A program made the position numbers and the translations under genes. From positions 124,001 through 188,000 of the forward strand of contig NZ_JABEPE010000001.1 of NCBI RefSeq assembly GCF_026788005.1: a DNA stretch of 64,000 nt, written 5' to 3'. The stretch is from Alteromonas sp. a30 (lineage in GTDB: Bacteria; Pseudomonadota; Gammaproteobacteria; Enterobacterales; Alteromonadaceae). How positions within the stretch are numbered: the first letter of the stretch is position 1; each line of letters begins with the position of its first letter. The notes under the pieces were generated by a model. That model did not search any database and was not told where the DNA came from. It was given only the letters and a program-made list of their open reading frames with translations. Positions 56,601-64,000 of the stretch are shown piece by piece.

Positions 56601-57116
56601 CTTGGAAATACCCGCAGCTTCTTCAATAAAAACCCGTAATTCCTGTGGTTTAGATTCAATCAACCGAGAAATCATGCCTTGTTCAATAATGGCGTAGCTA
56701 CGTGGCCCAAGCCCCGTTCCTAGAAATAAATCGGTTACATCCCGACGCCGGCACTTCGTGCCATTTAAATAGTAGGTAGATGTGGCATCTCGAGTTACCA
56801 CCCGCTTGACGGACAACTCATTATAGCCAGCATATTCTCCGTGAATTCGGCCGCTACTGTTATCGAATACCAATTCGACACTGCATTGGGAAACTGGCTT
56901 ACGCACTGACGAGCCATTAAAAATGACATCAGTCATGGCGTCACCACGTAAATTTTTCGCGGAGCTTTCGCCTAACACCCAACGCACCGCATCAATCACA
57001 TTGGATTTGCCACAGCCATTCGGACCTACAATAGCGGTCATATCATCGGGGAAAGGAATGTTGGTTGGATCAACGAAAGACTTAAAGCCTGCTAATCTTA
57101 TTTTTTTTAATCGCAT
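53637..57116 (-). CDS. smc: Chromosome segregation protein SMC
   Basis: 1159 residues. Walker A GPNGCGKSNVIDA near the N terminus, two long coiled coils, a hinge (about 510-660), and the C-terminal ABC signature LLSGGEKALTALSLVFA with Walker B CLLDEVDAPLDDANV. SMC condenses and aligns the chromosome with ScpA/ScpB (not in this window). Its presence, in place of MukB, is informative about lineage. Gap of 16 bases to zipA. The ATG start follows the family pattern MRLKKIRLAGFKSF. Confidence 0.97.
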   Translation of the reverse strand: MRLKKIRLAGFKSFVDPTNIPFPDDMTAIVGPNGCGKSNVIDAVRWVLGESSAKNLRGDAMTDVIFNGSSVRKPVSQCSVELVFDNSSGRIHGEYAGYNELSVKRVVTRDATSTYYLNGTKCRRRDVTDLFLGTGLGPRSYAIIEQGMISRLIESKPQELRVFIEEAAGISKYKERRRETENRIRHTRENLERLEDVRLELGQQLEKLQRQASAAKRYKELKAKERQYKAELAAIKWLKHSNIIADLETRIEQQESDIQGLIAQQRGDETNIIRYREEQADLKQQLDDIQKQNFNLATDITRIEQSQIHNRQRTQQVAKDIQQAQETVGDITLRIESLAENVETLALSLEEFEPRKALLLEQQESAEALLAEKETAFHNKQSQWRQEEQAQNQLKQKIQSIHGQIQSGLQMQLRTEQRIAEIKEEIESFNSREIEEELTQLRETEFELQETLEEARILEQQETDNLESVKSELDTTKVEQQTAYQAWQKQSAKLSSLQDLHAQQSSQGDDIENWLTAQTIKSTSIWDYLQVESGWENAVEVAMQQWQNALVIEHFTSNAKVPEIAGIKLFFEASLTPEKNINTLAGKCSVEQVPDVLNQVFIANDTRHAQQLKTSLLANQSVITQDGYWLGPDWFVFGADKEKGGALARLNEIKQLQTSIEASESRYRTLSDALETLESRYEQAIQAKQKAKSDLTQVEVQYKQAQTQAEFLQQQLDRQSQKKDKLMRDLSVQEEQIELEQEQLEELNIQIAELEEQQNERDDDSSDIELQRERMQNAIDDLRITTAQYQNQLHQLELQLQSQRNQYQSEQANLERDKAMLSKTQEQLALLKEEQETLTLPMEEQAEKLEGLLEKRSELLAQQERVSDALAEVESVLLDFEKGREGVQSRIEKAKEAQQSTRVECEGYKARASAVLEQLQEMQQPLKSVLENLTEDADEQEWQSVLDKTSASLSRLGAVNLAAVEEYEIQAERKHHLDEQNDDLVAALETLENAIRKIDKETRARFRETFEQVNNDLKQLFPKVFGGGSAYLDLTEDDLLDTGVTIMARPPGKKNSTIHLLSGGEKALTALSLVFAIFRLNPAPFCLLDEVDAPLDDANVGRFCKLVSEMSKSVQFIYITHNKIAMEMALHLTGVTMAEPGVSRVVAVDVEEAVAIVNA

Positions 57117-57482
57117 GCCACTGCTATGCTAAAACTGCTTGTAAATTTTACAATGCGTTATCTTATACTTAATGCTAAATAGGTATCCCTAATCGTCAAT
57201 TATCTCAGGAAAGTAACGCAAACTCGCTACGCATTTATATCCCTTAGTATTTAGCAATAACTTTCCTAAAGCTGAGAGTTTGCTTCTAATTGAACGAATA
57301 ATCACCTATTTTCCACGGTTATTTAGCGCTAGATGCCCTTGATATAGGCCGAAGAAATGTATTTCATTTTTCCCTCGCACTCTATCAAATCTCAAATTCT
57401 GTAACAATTGAAGATTCGTAACGACAAAGTTAGGCTTTATCTTTTATAGTTCATAGTTACCTTAGTTGTTAAATAGGATTGA
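57117..57482. other. Intergenic stretch between smc and cysZ
   Basis: 366 bases separating the divergent smc and cysZ genes. It contains two interleaved 8-base inverted repeats (57207-57283) listed as a finding. Promoters for both genes must be here but none was clear; cysZ has AGG at 57474-57476 upstream of its ATG. Confidence 0.5.
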
Positions 57483-58235
57483 ATGTTAAATCATATGAAA
57501 GCTCATTCTGGCGCAGGCTATTTTTTATTAGGTTTTAAGCTTATTCGTACAAAAGGTGTACGCCGCTTTGTGTTTATACCCCTTATCGTTAACTTAATTT
57601 TGTTTGCCTCCGCGTTTTATTACTTATTCGGTCGTATTGATGATCTAATTATCTATACAACAAACCTACTTCCCAATTGGCTGGAAGGTATCGAAGAAGC
57701 AATCGCATATTTTATCTGGCCTCTAGCAGTGCTGACGATTTTACTCGTAGCAGCCTATATTTTTAGTACCTTGGCAAATTGGATTGCCGCTCCATTCAAT
57801 GGGTTGTTGGCAGAAAAAATGGAATTGATTTTAACAGGACAACCAACCCAAAATGATGACTTTCTAGCGTTACTCAAAGACATTCCTCGTACATTAGTGC
57901 GTGAGTTCACAAAATTGAAATATTACATTCCAAGAGCCGTCGTTTTTCTGTTAATTTTCTTCTTATTGCCAGTGATTGGGCAGGTTGTGTGGTTTTTGTT
58001 TAGCGCATGGATGATGGCAGTGCAATATTGTGATTATCCTTACGACAATCACAAAGTTGACTTTCCAAAGATGCGAGAAGACTTAGTTAAACACAAAGGG
58101 TATGCCTACTCCTTTGGTACCGTTGTAATGCTATTTTCTATGATTCCTATTGTGAATTTCTTAGTGATGCCCGTTGCCATTTGTGGAGCAACTGCGATGT
58201 GGGTAGATAGGCTCAAAGACAGGCATACAAGCTAA
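57483..58235 (+). CDS. cysZ: CysZ sulfate permease
   Basis: 250 residues, EI24/CysZ family with four hydrophobic segments. The family patterns GAGYFLLGFKLI near the N terminus and FNGLLAEKMELILTG in the first loop are present. In E. coli CysZ imports sulfate for cysteine synthesis. Length matches (about 250). It stands alone with no sulfate-assimilation genes in the window. Confidence 0.95.
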   Translation: MLNHMKAHSGAGYFLLGFKLIRTKGVRRFVFIPLIVNLILFASAFYYLFGRIDDLIIYTTNLLPNWLEGIEEAIAYFIWPLAVLTILLVAAYIFSTLANWIAAPFNGLLAEKMELILTGQPTQNDDFLALLKDIPRTLVREFTKLKYYIPRAVVFLLIFFLLPVIGQVVWFLFSAWMMAVQYCDYPYDNHKVDFPKMREDLVKHKGYAYSFGTVVMLFSMIPIVNFLVMPVAICGATAMWVDRLKDRHTS

Positions 58236-58340
58236 GCTTTTTATTGCGTTAAATCAAACACCTGAATATTAAGGTAATGATAAACAATAAAAAGCATTTA
58301 TACTGAACTAATGCAGAGCATTAAAAAATAGGGTGTAAAT

Positions 58341-58787
58341 ATGTATACGGCGACTGACTTGATGACCACTGAATTAAACGCGTTATCATTGAAAGCTTCA
58401 ATTTTTGATGCGATTCAGCTTAGCAAAGATAATAATATTCGAAATATTCCTGTTGTTGATGACCAAGGTCATTTACTCGGTGTCATTAGTCAAAAGAGCT
58501 TGTTTAATAAGACGATGCACATGCTAGCTCTATACGGCACTGAGTATTCAGTAAAACTTGAACAAGAAACAAGTGTAAAGGAAGTGCTAGAAACCGACTA
58601 TTTAACGGCTCAGGAAAGTACGTCTTTGGATGATATTATTCCGTTGTTTAAAGGTAATAATCACGGTTGTTTACCCGTTATTGATGCAGACAATAAATTA
58701 AAAGGCTTTATTACTTCTGGAAACTTTGTCGACTTTTGCGAGCGACTATTATTAAACAACCAACTCATCACGAGCCCCGCCGTTTAA
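58341..58787 (+). CDS. CBS-domain pair protein
   Basis: 148 residues composed of two CBS domains (about 1-65 and 72-140): ATDLMTTELNALSLKASIFD and VKEVLETDYLTAQESTSLDD with the usual IPVVD and LPVID segments. A CBS pair forms a Bateman module that binds adenosine nucleotides; in stand-alone form it acts as a sensor or partner of another protein. The 3' end overlaps the convergent diguanylate cyclase gene by 36 bases. Confidence 0.92.
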   Translation: MYTATDLMTTELNALSLKASIFDAIQLSKDNNIRNIPVVDDQGHLLGVISQKSLFNKTMHMLALYGTEYSVKLEQETSVKEVLETDYLTAQESTSLDDIIPLFKGNNHGCLPVIDADNKLKGFITSGNFVDFCERLLLNNQLITSPAV

Positions 58788-59726
58788 ATTTTCAGTAAAA
58801 TCAGGTGGAGAAGCGTATATAGAAGTGCATACCACCTGATTTCTTCCCAACTTTTTCGCCTGATATAAAGCTTTATCTGCTAAATCAACAGCTACATCAA
58901 ACTTATCTTTCGGTTGATATTCCACCACACCAATACTCGTTGATTTTTGTATTTGCTTGCCATTAATTTCATAACGAGAATGTTGATAGCGATAGCGAAT
59001 TCGTTCTGCCACTCGGTTTGCTATCTCCATTTCAGCATTTAACACCACCAAAAACTCCTCACCACCATAGCGAAAAGCATAATCTCCTTCCCGGATTTCC
59101 GCTCGAATGACATTTGCCATATGTACTATCAATTTATCCCCCTCTAAGTGACCATAATTATCATTAACTTCCTTAAACCGATCCAAATCGATCATGACTA
59201 ATGACAGTTTTTGAATTGGAGACAACTGGTATTTTATCTGAGTAATGAATTCTGTATTTAAGAAGTGGCGATTGTATAACTTGGACAACGAATCGGTGTT
59301 GCTCACTTTTGTGAGTTCCACCTTTTGTCTTTGCAAACTTCGAAGTTGTTTTTTATAACGATTCGACCATTTCAATATTGCGATTGTTACAATAATTACG
59401 CCTAAGTTATTGGTTATGTTTTCTAAAACCAAGCTAATCCATGTCGGTTGTATATCAATAAATTCGTCTAATAGATCGTGCGTATGACCAATCAATAAGC
59501 AGCATAAACCAATGAAAAGCCCTAACGAGTTAGAGGAAGCCGAACGCAGGCGAATATTGATAATGAGCATCATCAACACGAAAGAAATAGAAAAGGTTTC
59601 ACTCACTACATCATTATAATTAATACTGGATGTTTCCAATGAAACGTTATTTTGAAGCAACCAAATACTCCAAAGTAATAGCCCCATAATGAGCCCCAAA
59701 AATGTATAAATGCGTTCTATATTCAT
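58752..59726 (-). CDS. Membrane-bound diguanylate cyclase (GGDEF)
   Basis: 324 residues. N-terminal membrane region with several hydrophobic segments (about 1-125, resembling a small seven-helix-type sensor; LLMGLLLWSIW type start) and a C-terminal GGDEF domain (about 150-310) with the complete catalytic site RYGGEEFLVVL (about 219-229) and upstream DSLSKLYNRH and MIDLDRFKEVND. The intact GGEEF indicates active c-di-GMP synthesis. No RxxD inhibitory site is evident directly upstream. No phosphodiesterase domain. The signal sensed by the membrane part is unknown. Confidence 0.92.
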   Translation of the reverse strand: MNIERIYTFLGLIMGLLLWSIWLLQNNVSLETSSINYNDVVSETFSISFVLMMLIINIRLRSASSNSLGLFIGLCCLLIGHTHDLLDEFIDIQPTWISLVLENITNNLGVIIVTIAILKWSNRYKKQLRSLQRQKVELTKVSNTDSLSKLYNRHFLNTEFITQIKYQLSPIQKLSLVMIDLDRFKEVNDNYGHLEGDKLIVHMANVIRAEIREGDYAFRYGGEEFLVVLNAEMEIANRVAERIRYRYQHSRYEINGKQIQKSTSIGVVEYQPKDKFDVAVDLADKALYQAKKLGRNQVVCTSIYASPPDFTENLNGGARDELVV

Positions 59727-60045
59727 GGCGGTATTTTTTAAGTCTTCACCTGCTCAACAATACGCATCAAAAATGACTAATTTATGTCATTCATTGATTT
59801 TGAACTTTGGTTAAAACACCCCAAAAATGTGAAATTTTTTCGAATGATAATGACGCAAAATCGACCAAATATTAGAAAAATATTAATGATTGATGATAAT
59901 TTGCTATTTAAATTGCTTTTTACCTAAGTTTGTCTCTAAACTGGAGTTGATGGTTAGAAGTAAAGGTTACTTCAACCCGGCATCAGGTGATTTTGACTAT
60001 TGGCATCTGGATGACGTTTCAGCCCAATAGTCGAGAGAAATAGAA
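59727..60045. other. Divergent region and leader of the RRM protein gene
   Basis: 319 bases between the GGDEF gene start and the RRM gene start. A hairpin at 59995-60032 lies directly before the RRM ribosome-binding site (see findings). Promoters were not defined with confidence. Confidence 0.5.
59995..60032 (+). promoter_or_regulatory. Leader hairpin before the RRM gene ribosome-binding site
   Basis: Perfect 9-base inverted repeat GACTATTGG (59995-60003) / CCAATAGTC (60024-60032) with a 20-base loop, 13 bases upstream of the ATG at 60046. The GAGAGAA ribosome-binding site starts just at its 3' foot, so folding or unfolding could change translation, as in thermosensitive leaders. Confidence 0.5.
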
Positions 60046-60321
60046 ATGAAATTATACGTAGGAAACTTATCCTATCGCTTGTCAGATAGCGAACTCGAAC
60101 AAACCTTTGCAGAGTTTGGTGAAGTACAATCAGCGAAGATCATTATGGATCGTGAAACTAACCGCTCTAAGGGTTTCGGGTTTGTTGAGTTTGACTCTAA
60201 AGAAGAAGGTGAAGCTGCAATCGAATCTTTAAATGGCCGGGAAGTTGGCGGAAGAACTATCGTTGTGAACGAAGCTCGCCCACCTAAGCCAAGAACTGGT
60301 GGTGCGCCACGCAGATTCTAA
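60046..60321 (+). CDS. Small RNA-recognition-motif (RRM) protein
   Basis: 91 residues, one RRM with RNP2 LYVGNL (3-8) and RNP1 KGFGFVEF (42-49), then a short basic, proline/glycine-rich tail ending PRTGGAPRRF. Such bacterial RRM proteins bind single-stranded RNA and are commonly cold-induced. The long structured leader here supports temperature control, by analogy. A terminator follows 21 bases after the stop. Confidence 0.95.
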   Translation: MKLYVGNLSYRLSDSELEQTFAEFGEVQSAKIIMDRETNRSKGFGFVEFDSKEEGEAAIESLNGREVGGRTIVVNEARPPKPRTGGAPRRF

Positions 60322-60723
60322 GCTGCCATTGTACAAATTCCGAGCGCCCTGGCTTGGTCAGGTCGCTTTTCTTACCTCTCTTTTTTCATCCTGCCTTATA
60401 TTTTTTTCGCATTTAAAAAACATTTTATTATTACTTTTGCTTTTAAGAAAATCGTAAGAAAAACGCATTTTTTCAGTAAATACAACGACATATTTTCACC
60501 CCCGCCAAATTAAGACAAATAAATATCTAAAAAGTGACAATTAGGAGACAAAAAACTTCTTCTTTTTCAATAAAAAACAGGATAAATTATTAACCTACTA
60601 ACAGATACAAAGGTTCTCAACTAGGTAAAGCTATGGAGTAGCTCAGGGATTTTCAGCACATCTAAAATGTTTCCCCAATCTATTTTCCGCTCGGATTCAG
60701 GCTTACCTGTTTTACGTACAGTA
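60322..60723. other. Intergenic stretch between the RRM gene and the CBM9 gene
   Basis: About 400 AT-rich bases. It starts with the RRM terminator (60343-60375). In the rest I see no convincing hairpin, promoter or gene; the frame of the following gene is open to an in-frame ATG at 60667. Confidence 0.4.
60343..60375 (+). terminator. Intrinsic terminator after the RRM gene
   Basis: AGCGCCCTG (60343-60351) pairs with CAGGTCGCT (60359-60367) with one mismatch, followed by TTTTCTT. Confidence 0.75.
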
Positions 60724-63063
60724 ATGCAATATTTAAAAAAAATAACAGGAATATTCGGATTGTTAATGCTTTGGTTGCCACTTCAATCGTACGCATTAAA
60801 CATTCCTAAATTTGACACGGAAATTAAAGTCGATGGCGACTTATCTGATCCTGCATGGCAACATGCCAACACGCTCACACTGCATAACATTACTCAGCCT
60901 TACGAAAATTTACCTGCACCGGTTGAGACTAACGTTAAATTTTTTGAAAATAGCAATACACTATTTATTGCATTTATTGCTCACGACCCAAATCCTGAGG
61001 AAATTCGATCGTTTTATCATCAGCGCGACGATGCCTCTCGTGATGATTTAGTTGGTGTAAGGCTCGATCCATACGGCGATCACCGCCTAGTTTTTCAGTT
61101 TTTTACTAATCCATTTGGCGTACAGGTTGATAGCATTGAAGATGTGTTAGCCCTTGAAACCAGTGACTCTTGGGATGGTATTTGGGATTCTGCGGGAAAA
61201 GTCACAGACTCAGGTTATCAAGTTGAAATAGCGATTCCTTTGCGTAATTTCAACTTTAATAATCAAACAGAAATTCAAAGTTGGGCAATGGAATTTGTAC
61301 GCATTTATCCCAGAAAAGAACGTTACCGGTTATCCCATATCGAAATAAACCGCGATAATGAGTGCATTGCTTGTCAAATGGCGAGTGTCTCGGGATTCGA
61401 AAATATTGAACATGGGAAGTCTTTAGCGCTCACCCCTACCCTAGTTTACGATCACACAAAAACGCGAAATGTTATTACTGAGTCAGACTGGAATAGCAAC
61501 AATAATTATGAACTTGGGCTGGATATTAAATGGGGAATTAATTCCGATGTGTTCCTAAATGCGACAATAAACCCCGATTTTTCACAAATTGAAGCCGATG
61601 ATGCGCAAATCAGCATTAACGATAACTTTACCCTAACACTTGAAGAAAAACGCCCCTTCTTCTTAGAAAATCAAGACCTATTCAGCACCAGCTACAATTT
61701 GGTTTATACCCGCAATATTAGCTCGCCCAACTTTGGAGCAAAAGTCACGGGCAGAAGTGGCAAACATGCTTACGGTGTATTTCTAACAGACGATGACAGC
61801 ACCACATTTTTCGTGCCGGGAAATTTAGGTTCATCCATTGCTCGCCTAGAATCAACCAGTAAAAATGCGGCTGTTCGTTATCGTTACGATGCAAACAAAG
61901 ACCTCAATATTGGCTTTTTAGGAACATTCCGTGACGCCGATAATTACCATAATTACGTTGGTGCAACCGATATTCGCTATAAGGTCACAGACCAAGATAT
62001 TATTAATGCGCAGTTTATTGGCTCGGATACCCAATACCCAGAAGATTTGAGTGATCAATTTTGCTTTGGCGACGACTGTTATGACGAGAATCTTCAATGC
62101 GAGTTTGCCAACTGCAACATTGATGAATCGTTTTTAAGAACCAATATTGATGACAACTTTAGCGGTCATGCGCTTCGTATTGTATACACTCATGACGAGC
62201 GGCATTGGTTTTCTAACTTACGCTATCAGGAAATTAGTAGCGGTTTCCGTTCTGATTTAGGCAACCAAATTCGCGTCGATCAAAGTCGAACCTTCATCCA
62301 GCTTGGCTTAAATTTTTGGGGTGATAGTGATAATTGGTGGAATAAAATTAGCGTTTGGAGTGACTGGGATATACTTCACAACGATGACAGAGAAGTATTA
62401 GAAAGAGAATGGGAATGGGACATCTTAGTTCAAGGCGCATTGCAGTCCTATATCTTCTTTCGTTACTTAAAACGAGATGAAGTGGGTTCTCGCCTTGACG
62501 ATAGCAAGCTCTATCTTAGAGGCAACACCACCATGTTCGATATTGGTCAATACGAACTCGAATCTCATTTTCAACCTACTGCGGGTTTATTGATTGGATT
62601 AGATGCGTTTCTAGGCGACAAAATTGACTTCACCAACAATCGAGAAGGCCAAGAATATCGCTTTATTCCTTATTTTGAATACAGCTTTAATAAACATTTT
62701 AGTACCCGCTTAAGCTTTGATAGCAACCGATTAAAAGCCGAAGGAGAAGAAGTATTTCGTGCTCATGTTGCTGACTTCCGCTTCGACTACAATTTAGATT
62801 TACGGCAAAGCCTGAAACTCAGTCTGATATATACCGACATTGAATTTAACCCCTTCAACCAACCGGCACTGTTACCGGAAAACCTACCCTATATTGATAG
62901 CACCGATATTGCTAGCCAGTTAATTTACAGCTACAAAATTAACCCACAAACCGTGTTTTTTGCCGGCTATTCCGATCACTCCTTCCGTAATGATGATGTT
63001 GAGGATTTAAAGCGAGACAGTTACAAAATTTTCTTCAAATTTAGCTACGCTTGGCTACAATAA
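60724..63063 (+). CDS. CBM9-like/DUF5916 outer-membrane barrel protein
   Basis: 779 residues from the ATG at 60724, which begins a signal peptide (MQYLKKITGIFGLLMLWLPL then QSYA); a longer start at 60667 would add 19 residues without a signal-like leader. The N-terminal part (about 25-220) is a carbohydrate-binding family 9-like domain (IKVDGDLSDPAWQHANTL, DDASRDDLVGVRLDPYGDHR). The rest (about 260-779) is beta-rich with alternating aromatic strands and resembles DUF5916 outer-membrane beta-barrels; it has IEADDAQISINDNFTLTLEE and ends with a FKFSYAWLQ-type barrel strand. Function unknown; relatives in marine bacteria are annotated as hydrolases or as components of carbohydrate or peptide uptake, without proof. 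Confidence 0.82.
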   Translation: MQYLKKITGIFGLLMLWLPLQSYALNIPKFDTEIKVDGDLSDPAWQHANTLTLHNITQPYENLPAPVETNVKFFENSNTLFIAFIAHDPNPEEIRSFYHQRDDASRDDLVGVRLDPYGDHRLVFQFFTNPFGVQVDSIEDVLALETSDSWDGIWDSAGKVTDSGYQVEIAIPLRNFNFNNQTEIQSWAMEFVRIYPRKERYRLSHIEINRDNECIACQMASVSGFENIEHGKSLALTPTLVYDHTKTRNVITESDWNSNNNYELGLDIKWGINSDVFLNATINPDFSQIEADDAQISINDNFTLTLEEKRPFFLENQDLFSTSYNLVYTRNISSPNFGAKVTGRSGKHAYGVFLTDDDSTTFFVPGNLGSSIARLESTSKNAAVRYRYDANKDLNIGFLGTFRDADNYHNYVGATDIRYKVTDQDIINAQFIGSDTQYPEDLSDQFCFGDDCYDENLQCEFANCNIDESFLRTNIDDNFSGHALRIVYTHDERHWFSNLRYQEISSGFRSDLGNQIRVDQSRTFIQLGLNFWGDSDNWWNKISVWSDWDILHNDDREVLEREWEWDILVQGALQSYIFFRYLKRDEVGSRLDDSKLYLRGNTTMFDIGQYELESHFQPTAGLLIGLDAFLGDKIDFTNNREGQEYRFIPYFEYSFNKHFSTRLSFDSNRLKAEGEEVFRAHVADFRFDYNLDLRQSLKLSLIYTDIEFNPFNQPALLPENLPYIDSTDIASQLIYSYKINPQTVFFAGYSDHSFRNDDVEDLKRDSYKIFFKFSYAWLQ

Positions 63064-63086
63064 AATTGTAATTTAATTACCAGTAA

Positions 63087-63127
63087 AATAGAGCACGACA
63101 CGCAAAGTGTGTTGTTTTTGCTCTATT
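63087..63127 (+). terminator. Terminator-like hairpin after the CBM9 gene
   Basis: Nested stem: outer AATAGAGCA (63087-63095) / TGCTCTATT (63119-63127) and inner ACACGC/GTGTGT with loop AAA, and a TTTTT run inside after the inner stem. Located about 24 bases beyond the stop. Confidence 0.55.
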
Positions 63128-63158
63128 ATTGTAATTCGTTTACGTTTTAGGGGGAGCT

Positions 63159-63467
63159 ATGAGCCTTAAGAAACAATATTTAAAATCTAAGCCTGTTTGC
63201 AAAGTGACTTTCAAACTCAATAAAAACGAAGCCAAAGCCGCGAAAAACGTAAGGTTATTGGGTGATTTTAACAATTGGGATCGCTCAGCAGCCCCAATGA
63301 AGAAACTAAAAAATGGCAATTTTACAGCCACGATTGACTTAGAAGTAGGTCGAGAATACCAGTTTCGTTACTTATTAGATGATAATGAATGGGAAAACGA
63401 CTGGGAAGCAGACGCATACATGTCCTCCCCAGCCTCTTTCGATGACAATTCGGTTGTTGCCCTATAA
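63159..63467 (+). CDS. Stand-alone glycogen-binding (CBM48/AMPK1-type) module
   Basis: 102 residues, single early-set beta-sandwich domain of the isoamylase-N/AMPK-beta glycogen-binding type (VRLLGDFNNWDRSAAPMKKL; NFTATIDLEVGREYQFRYLL). The tryptophan and the N-x-W pattern are those used for alpha-glucan binding. AGGGGGAG precedes the ATG. No catalytic domain is attached, so it probably acts as an adaptor or as a stand-alone sensor on polysaccharide. The 3' end overlaps the convergent PLP enzyme by six bases. Confidence 0.9.
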   Translation: MSLKKQYLKSKPVCKVTFKLNKNEAKAAKNVRLLGDFNNWDRSAAPMKKLKNGNFTATIDLEVGREYQFRYLLDDNEWENDWEADAYMSSPASFDDNSVVAL

Positions 63468-64000
63468 CTGTTCTAGCGCTTGTTTGAAATCAGCGATGAT
63501 GTCATCCGTGTCTTCAATGCCAATTGAAAAGCGGATCATATTGTCGCTGATGCCCATTTTCTTACGGGTTTCCGCCCCCATTTCATAGAAAATAGTGTGC
63601 GCAACGGGAATCGCTAACGTACGAGTGTCACCCAAATGCGTTGCGTTCAACACTTGTTGCAAATGATTCACGAAGGCAAAGCAATCATATTCGGGTTTTA
63701 AATCAATACTCATGATTGCACCAAATAGGCGAAAACACTGCGATGCAAGCTTATGTTCAGGATGCGCTGCCAAGCCCGGATAATACACTCTGTCAACTTT
63801 CTCATGCGTCGCCAGATAAGCGGCTAACTGCAATGCATTATGGCAACAACGTTCCATTCTTAGCGCCAGTGTTTCTAGCCCTACAGAAATGGCATGGGCA
63901 GACGTTGGAGATAAACTTCCCCCCATATCACGAAGCCCCTTTTTCTTAATTTGTGTCAAAGCCTGGTCTTGAGGAGGCAACGCTCGCAATGCGTCAAGAA
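63462..64000 (-). CDS. PLP-dependent trans-sulfuration family enzyme, C-terminal part (runs off window)
   Basis: The frame stays open from the stop at 63462 to the end of the window, giving about 179 C-terminal codons; the N-terminal part with the catalytic PLP lysine lies outside. Visible motifs: RDMGGSLSPTSAHAISVGLE, LALRMERCCHNALQLA, VYYPGLAAHPEHKLASQCF, SLGDTRTL-like HLGDTRTLAIPVAHTI and the C-terminal MIRFSIGIEDTDDII. This matches the cystathionine gamma-synthase/O-acetylhomoserine sulfhydrylase family acting in methionine or cysteine metabolism. The exact enzyme cannot be decided from the C-terminal half alone. Confidence 0.85.
   Translation of the reverse strand, partial: LDALRALPPQDQALTQIKKKGLRDMGGSLSPTSAHAISVGLETLALRMERCCHNALQLAAYLATHEKVDRVYYPGLAAHPEHKLASQCFRLFGAIMSIDLKPEYDCFAFVNHLQQVLNATHLGDTRTLAIPVAHTIFYEMGAETRKKMGISDNMIRFSIGIEDTDDIIADFKQALEQL

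Overview
The window reads as chromosomal DNA of a free-living, probably marine gammaproteobacterium of moderate-to-low GC. Evidence for the class is the presence of ZipA, ProQ, Prc, MsbA-LpxK-YcaR and the order smc-zipA-ligA. An SMC protein, not MukB, argues against Enterobacterales and Vibrionales. Sodium-coupled transporters, several RND pumps, a CBM9/beta-barrel outer-membrane protein and an HMG-CoA reductase fit a marine heterotroph (Alteromonadales/Kangiella/Pleionea-like; genus not decidable from sequence alone). No insertion sequence, prophage, CRISPR array or rRNA was seen. Most of the window is well-packed core genome with accessory cassettes between.

Layout. 1-3.1 kb: start of aminopeptidase N behind an NhaC antiporter and an NSS-family sodium symporter. 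3.3-7.6 kb: msrC, a small acidic protein, proQ and prc, translationally coupled, then a SIMPL-domain protein. 7.7-10.6 kb: propionate (2-methylcitrate) genes prpC, prpB and their GntR regulator, with two operator-like palindromes around the promoter. 10.6-12 kb: an S51-type peptidase and three identical tRNA-Asp genes. 12.2-15 kb: a membrane-anchored conserved hypothetical, dnaQ, and divergent rnhA. 15-20.8 kb: a periplasmic molybdenum hydroxylase (two subunits), its MocA and XdhC maturation factors, and an AraC regulator. 21.2-27.5 kb: a complete RND efflux operon plus an NTF2-like gene. 27.8-35.3 kb: a second RND system with one adaptor and two permeases.

35.3-40 kb: a three-gene chaperone-usher-like operon: DUF4402-type pilin, PapD-like chaperone, and a large usher-like barrel carrying C-terminal SPOR sequence. 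I consider this the most unusual system in the window. 40.3-41.5 kb: HMG-CoA reductase. 41.5-47.5 kb: ycaR, lpxK, msbA, comEC and divergent DUF2062. 47.7-49.1 kb: a membrane-anchored serine hydrolase. 49.1-50 kb: an AT-rich 0.9 kb stretch with hairpins, a direct repeat and a strong promoter for a cold-shock protein. 50.3-57.1 kb: ligA, zipA, smc. 57.5-60.3 kb: cysZ, a CBS-pair protein, a GGDEF diguanylate cyclase and a small RRM protein. 60.7-64 kb: a CBM9/DUF5916 barrel protein, a stand-alone glycogen-binding module, and the C-terminal part of a PLP-dependent trans-sulfuration enzyme running off the window.

Links between the parts: the AraC gene lies between the molybdenum hydroxylase operon and the first RND operon, and a set of repeated TAGGCAA boxes lies in the araC/RND divergent region, suggesting a stress-responsive detoxification/export module. 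The cold-shock protein and the RRM protein both have long or structured leaders, as expected of cold-regulated RNA chaperones. Where start codons were ambiguous I chose the one best supported by a ribosome-binding site, overlap or signal peptide, and say so in the entry.
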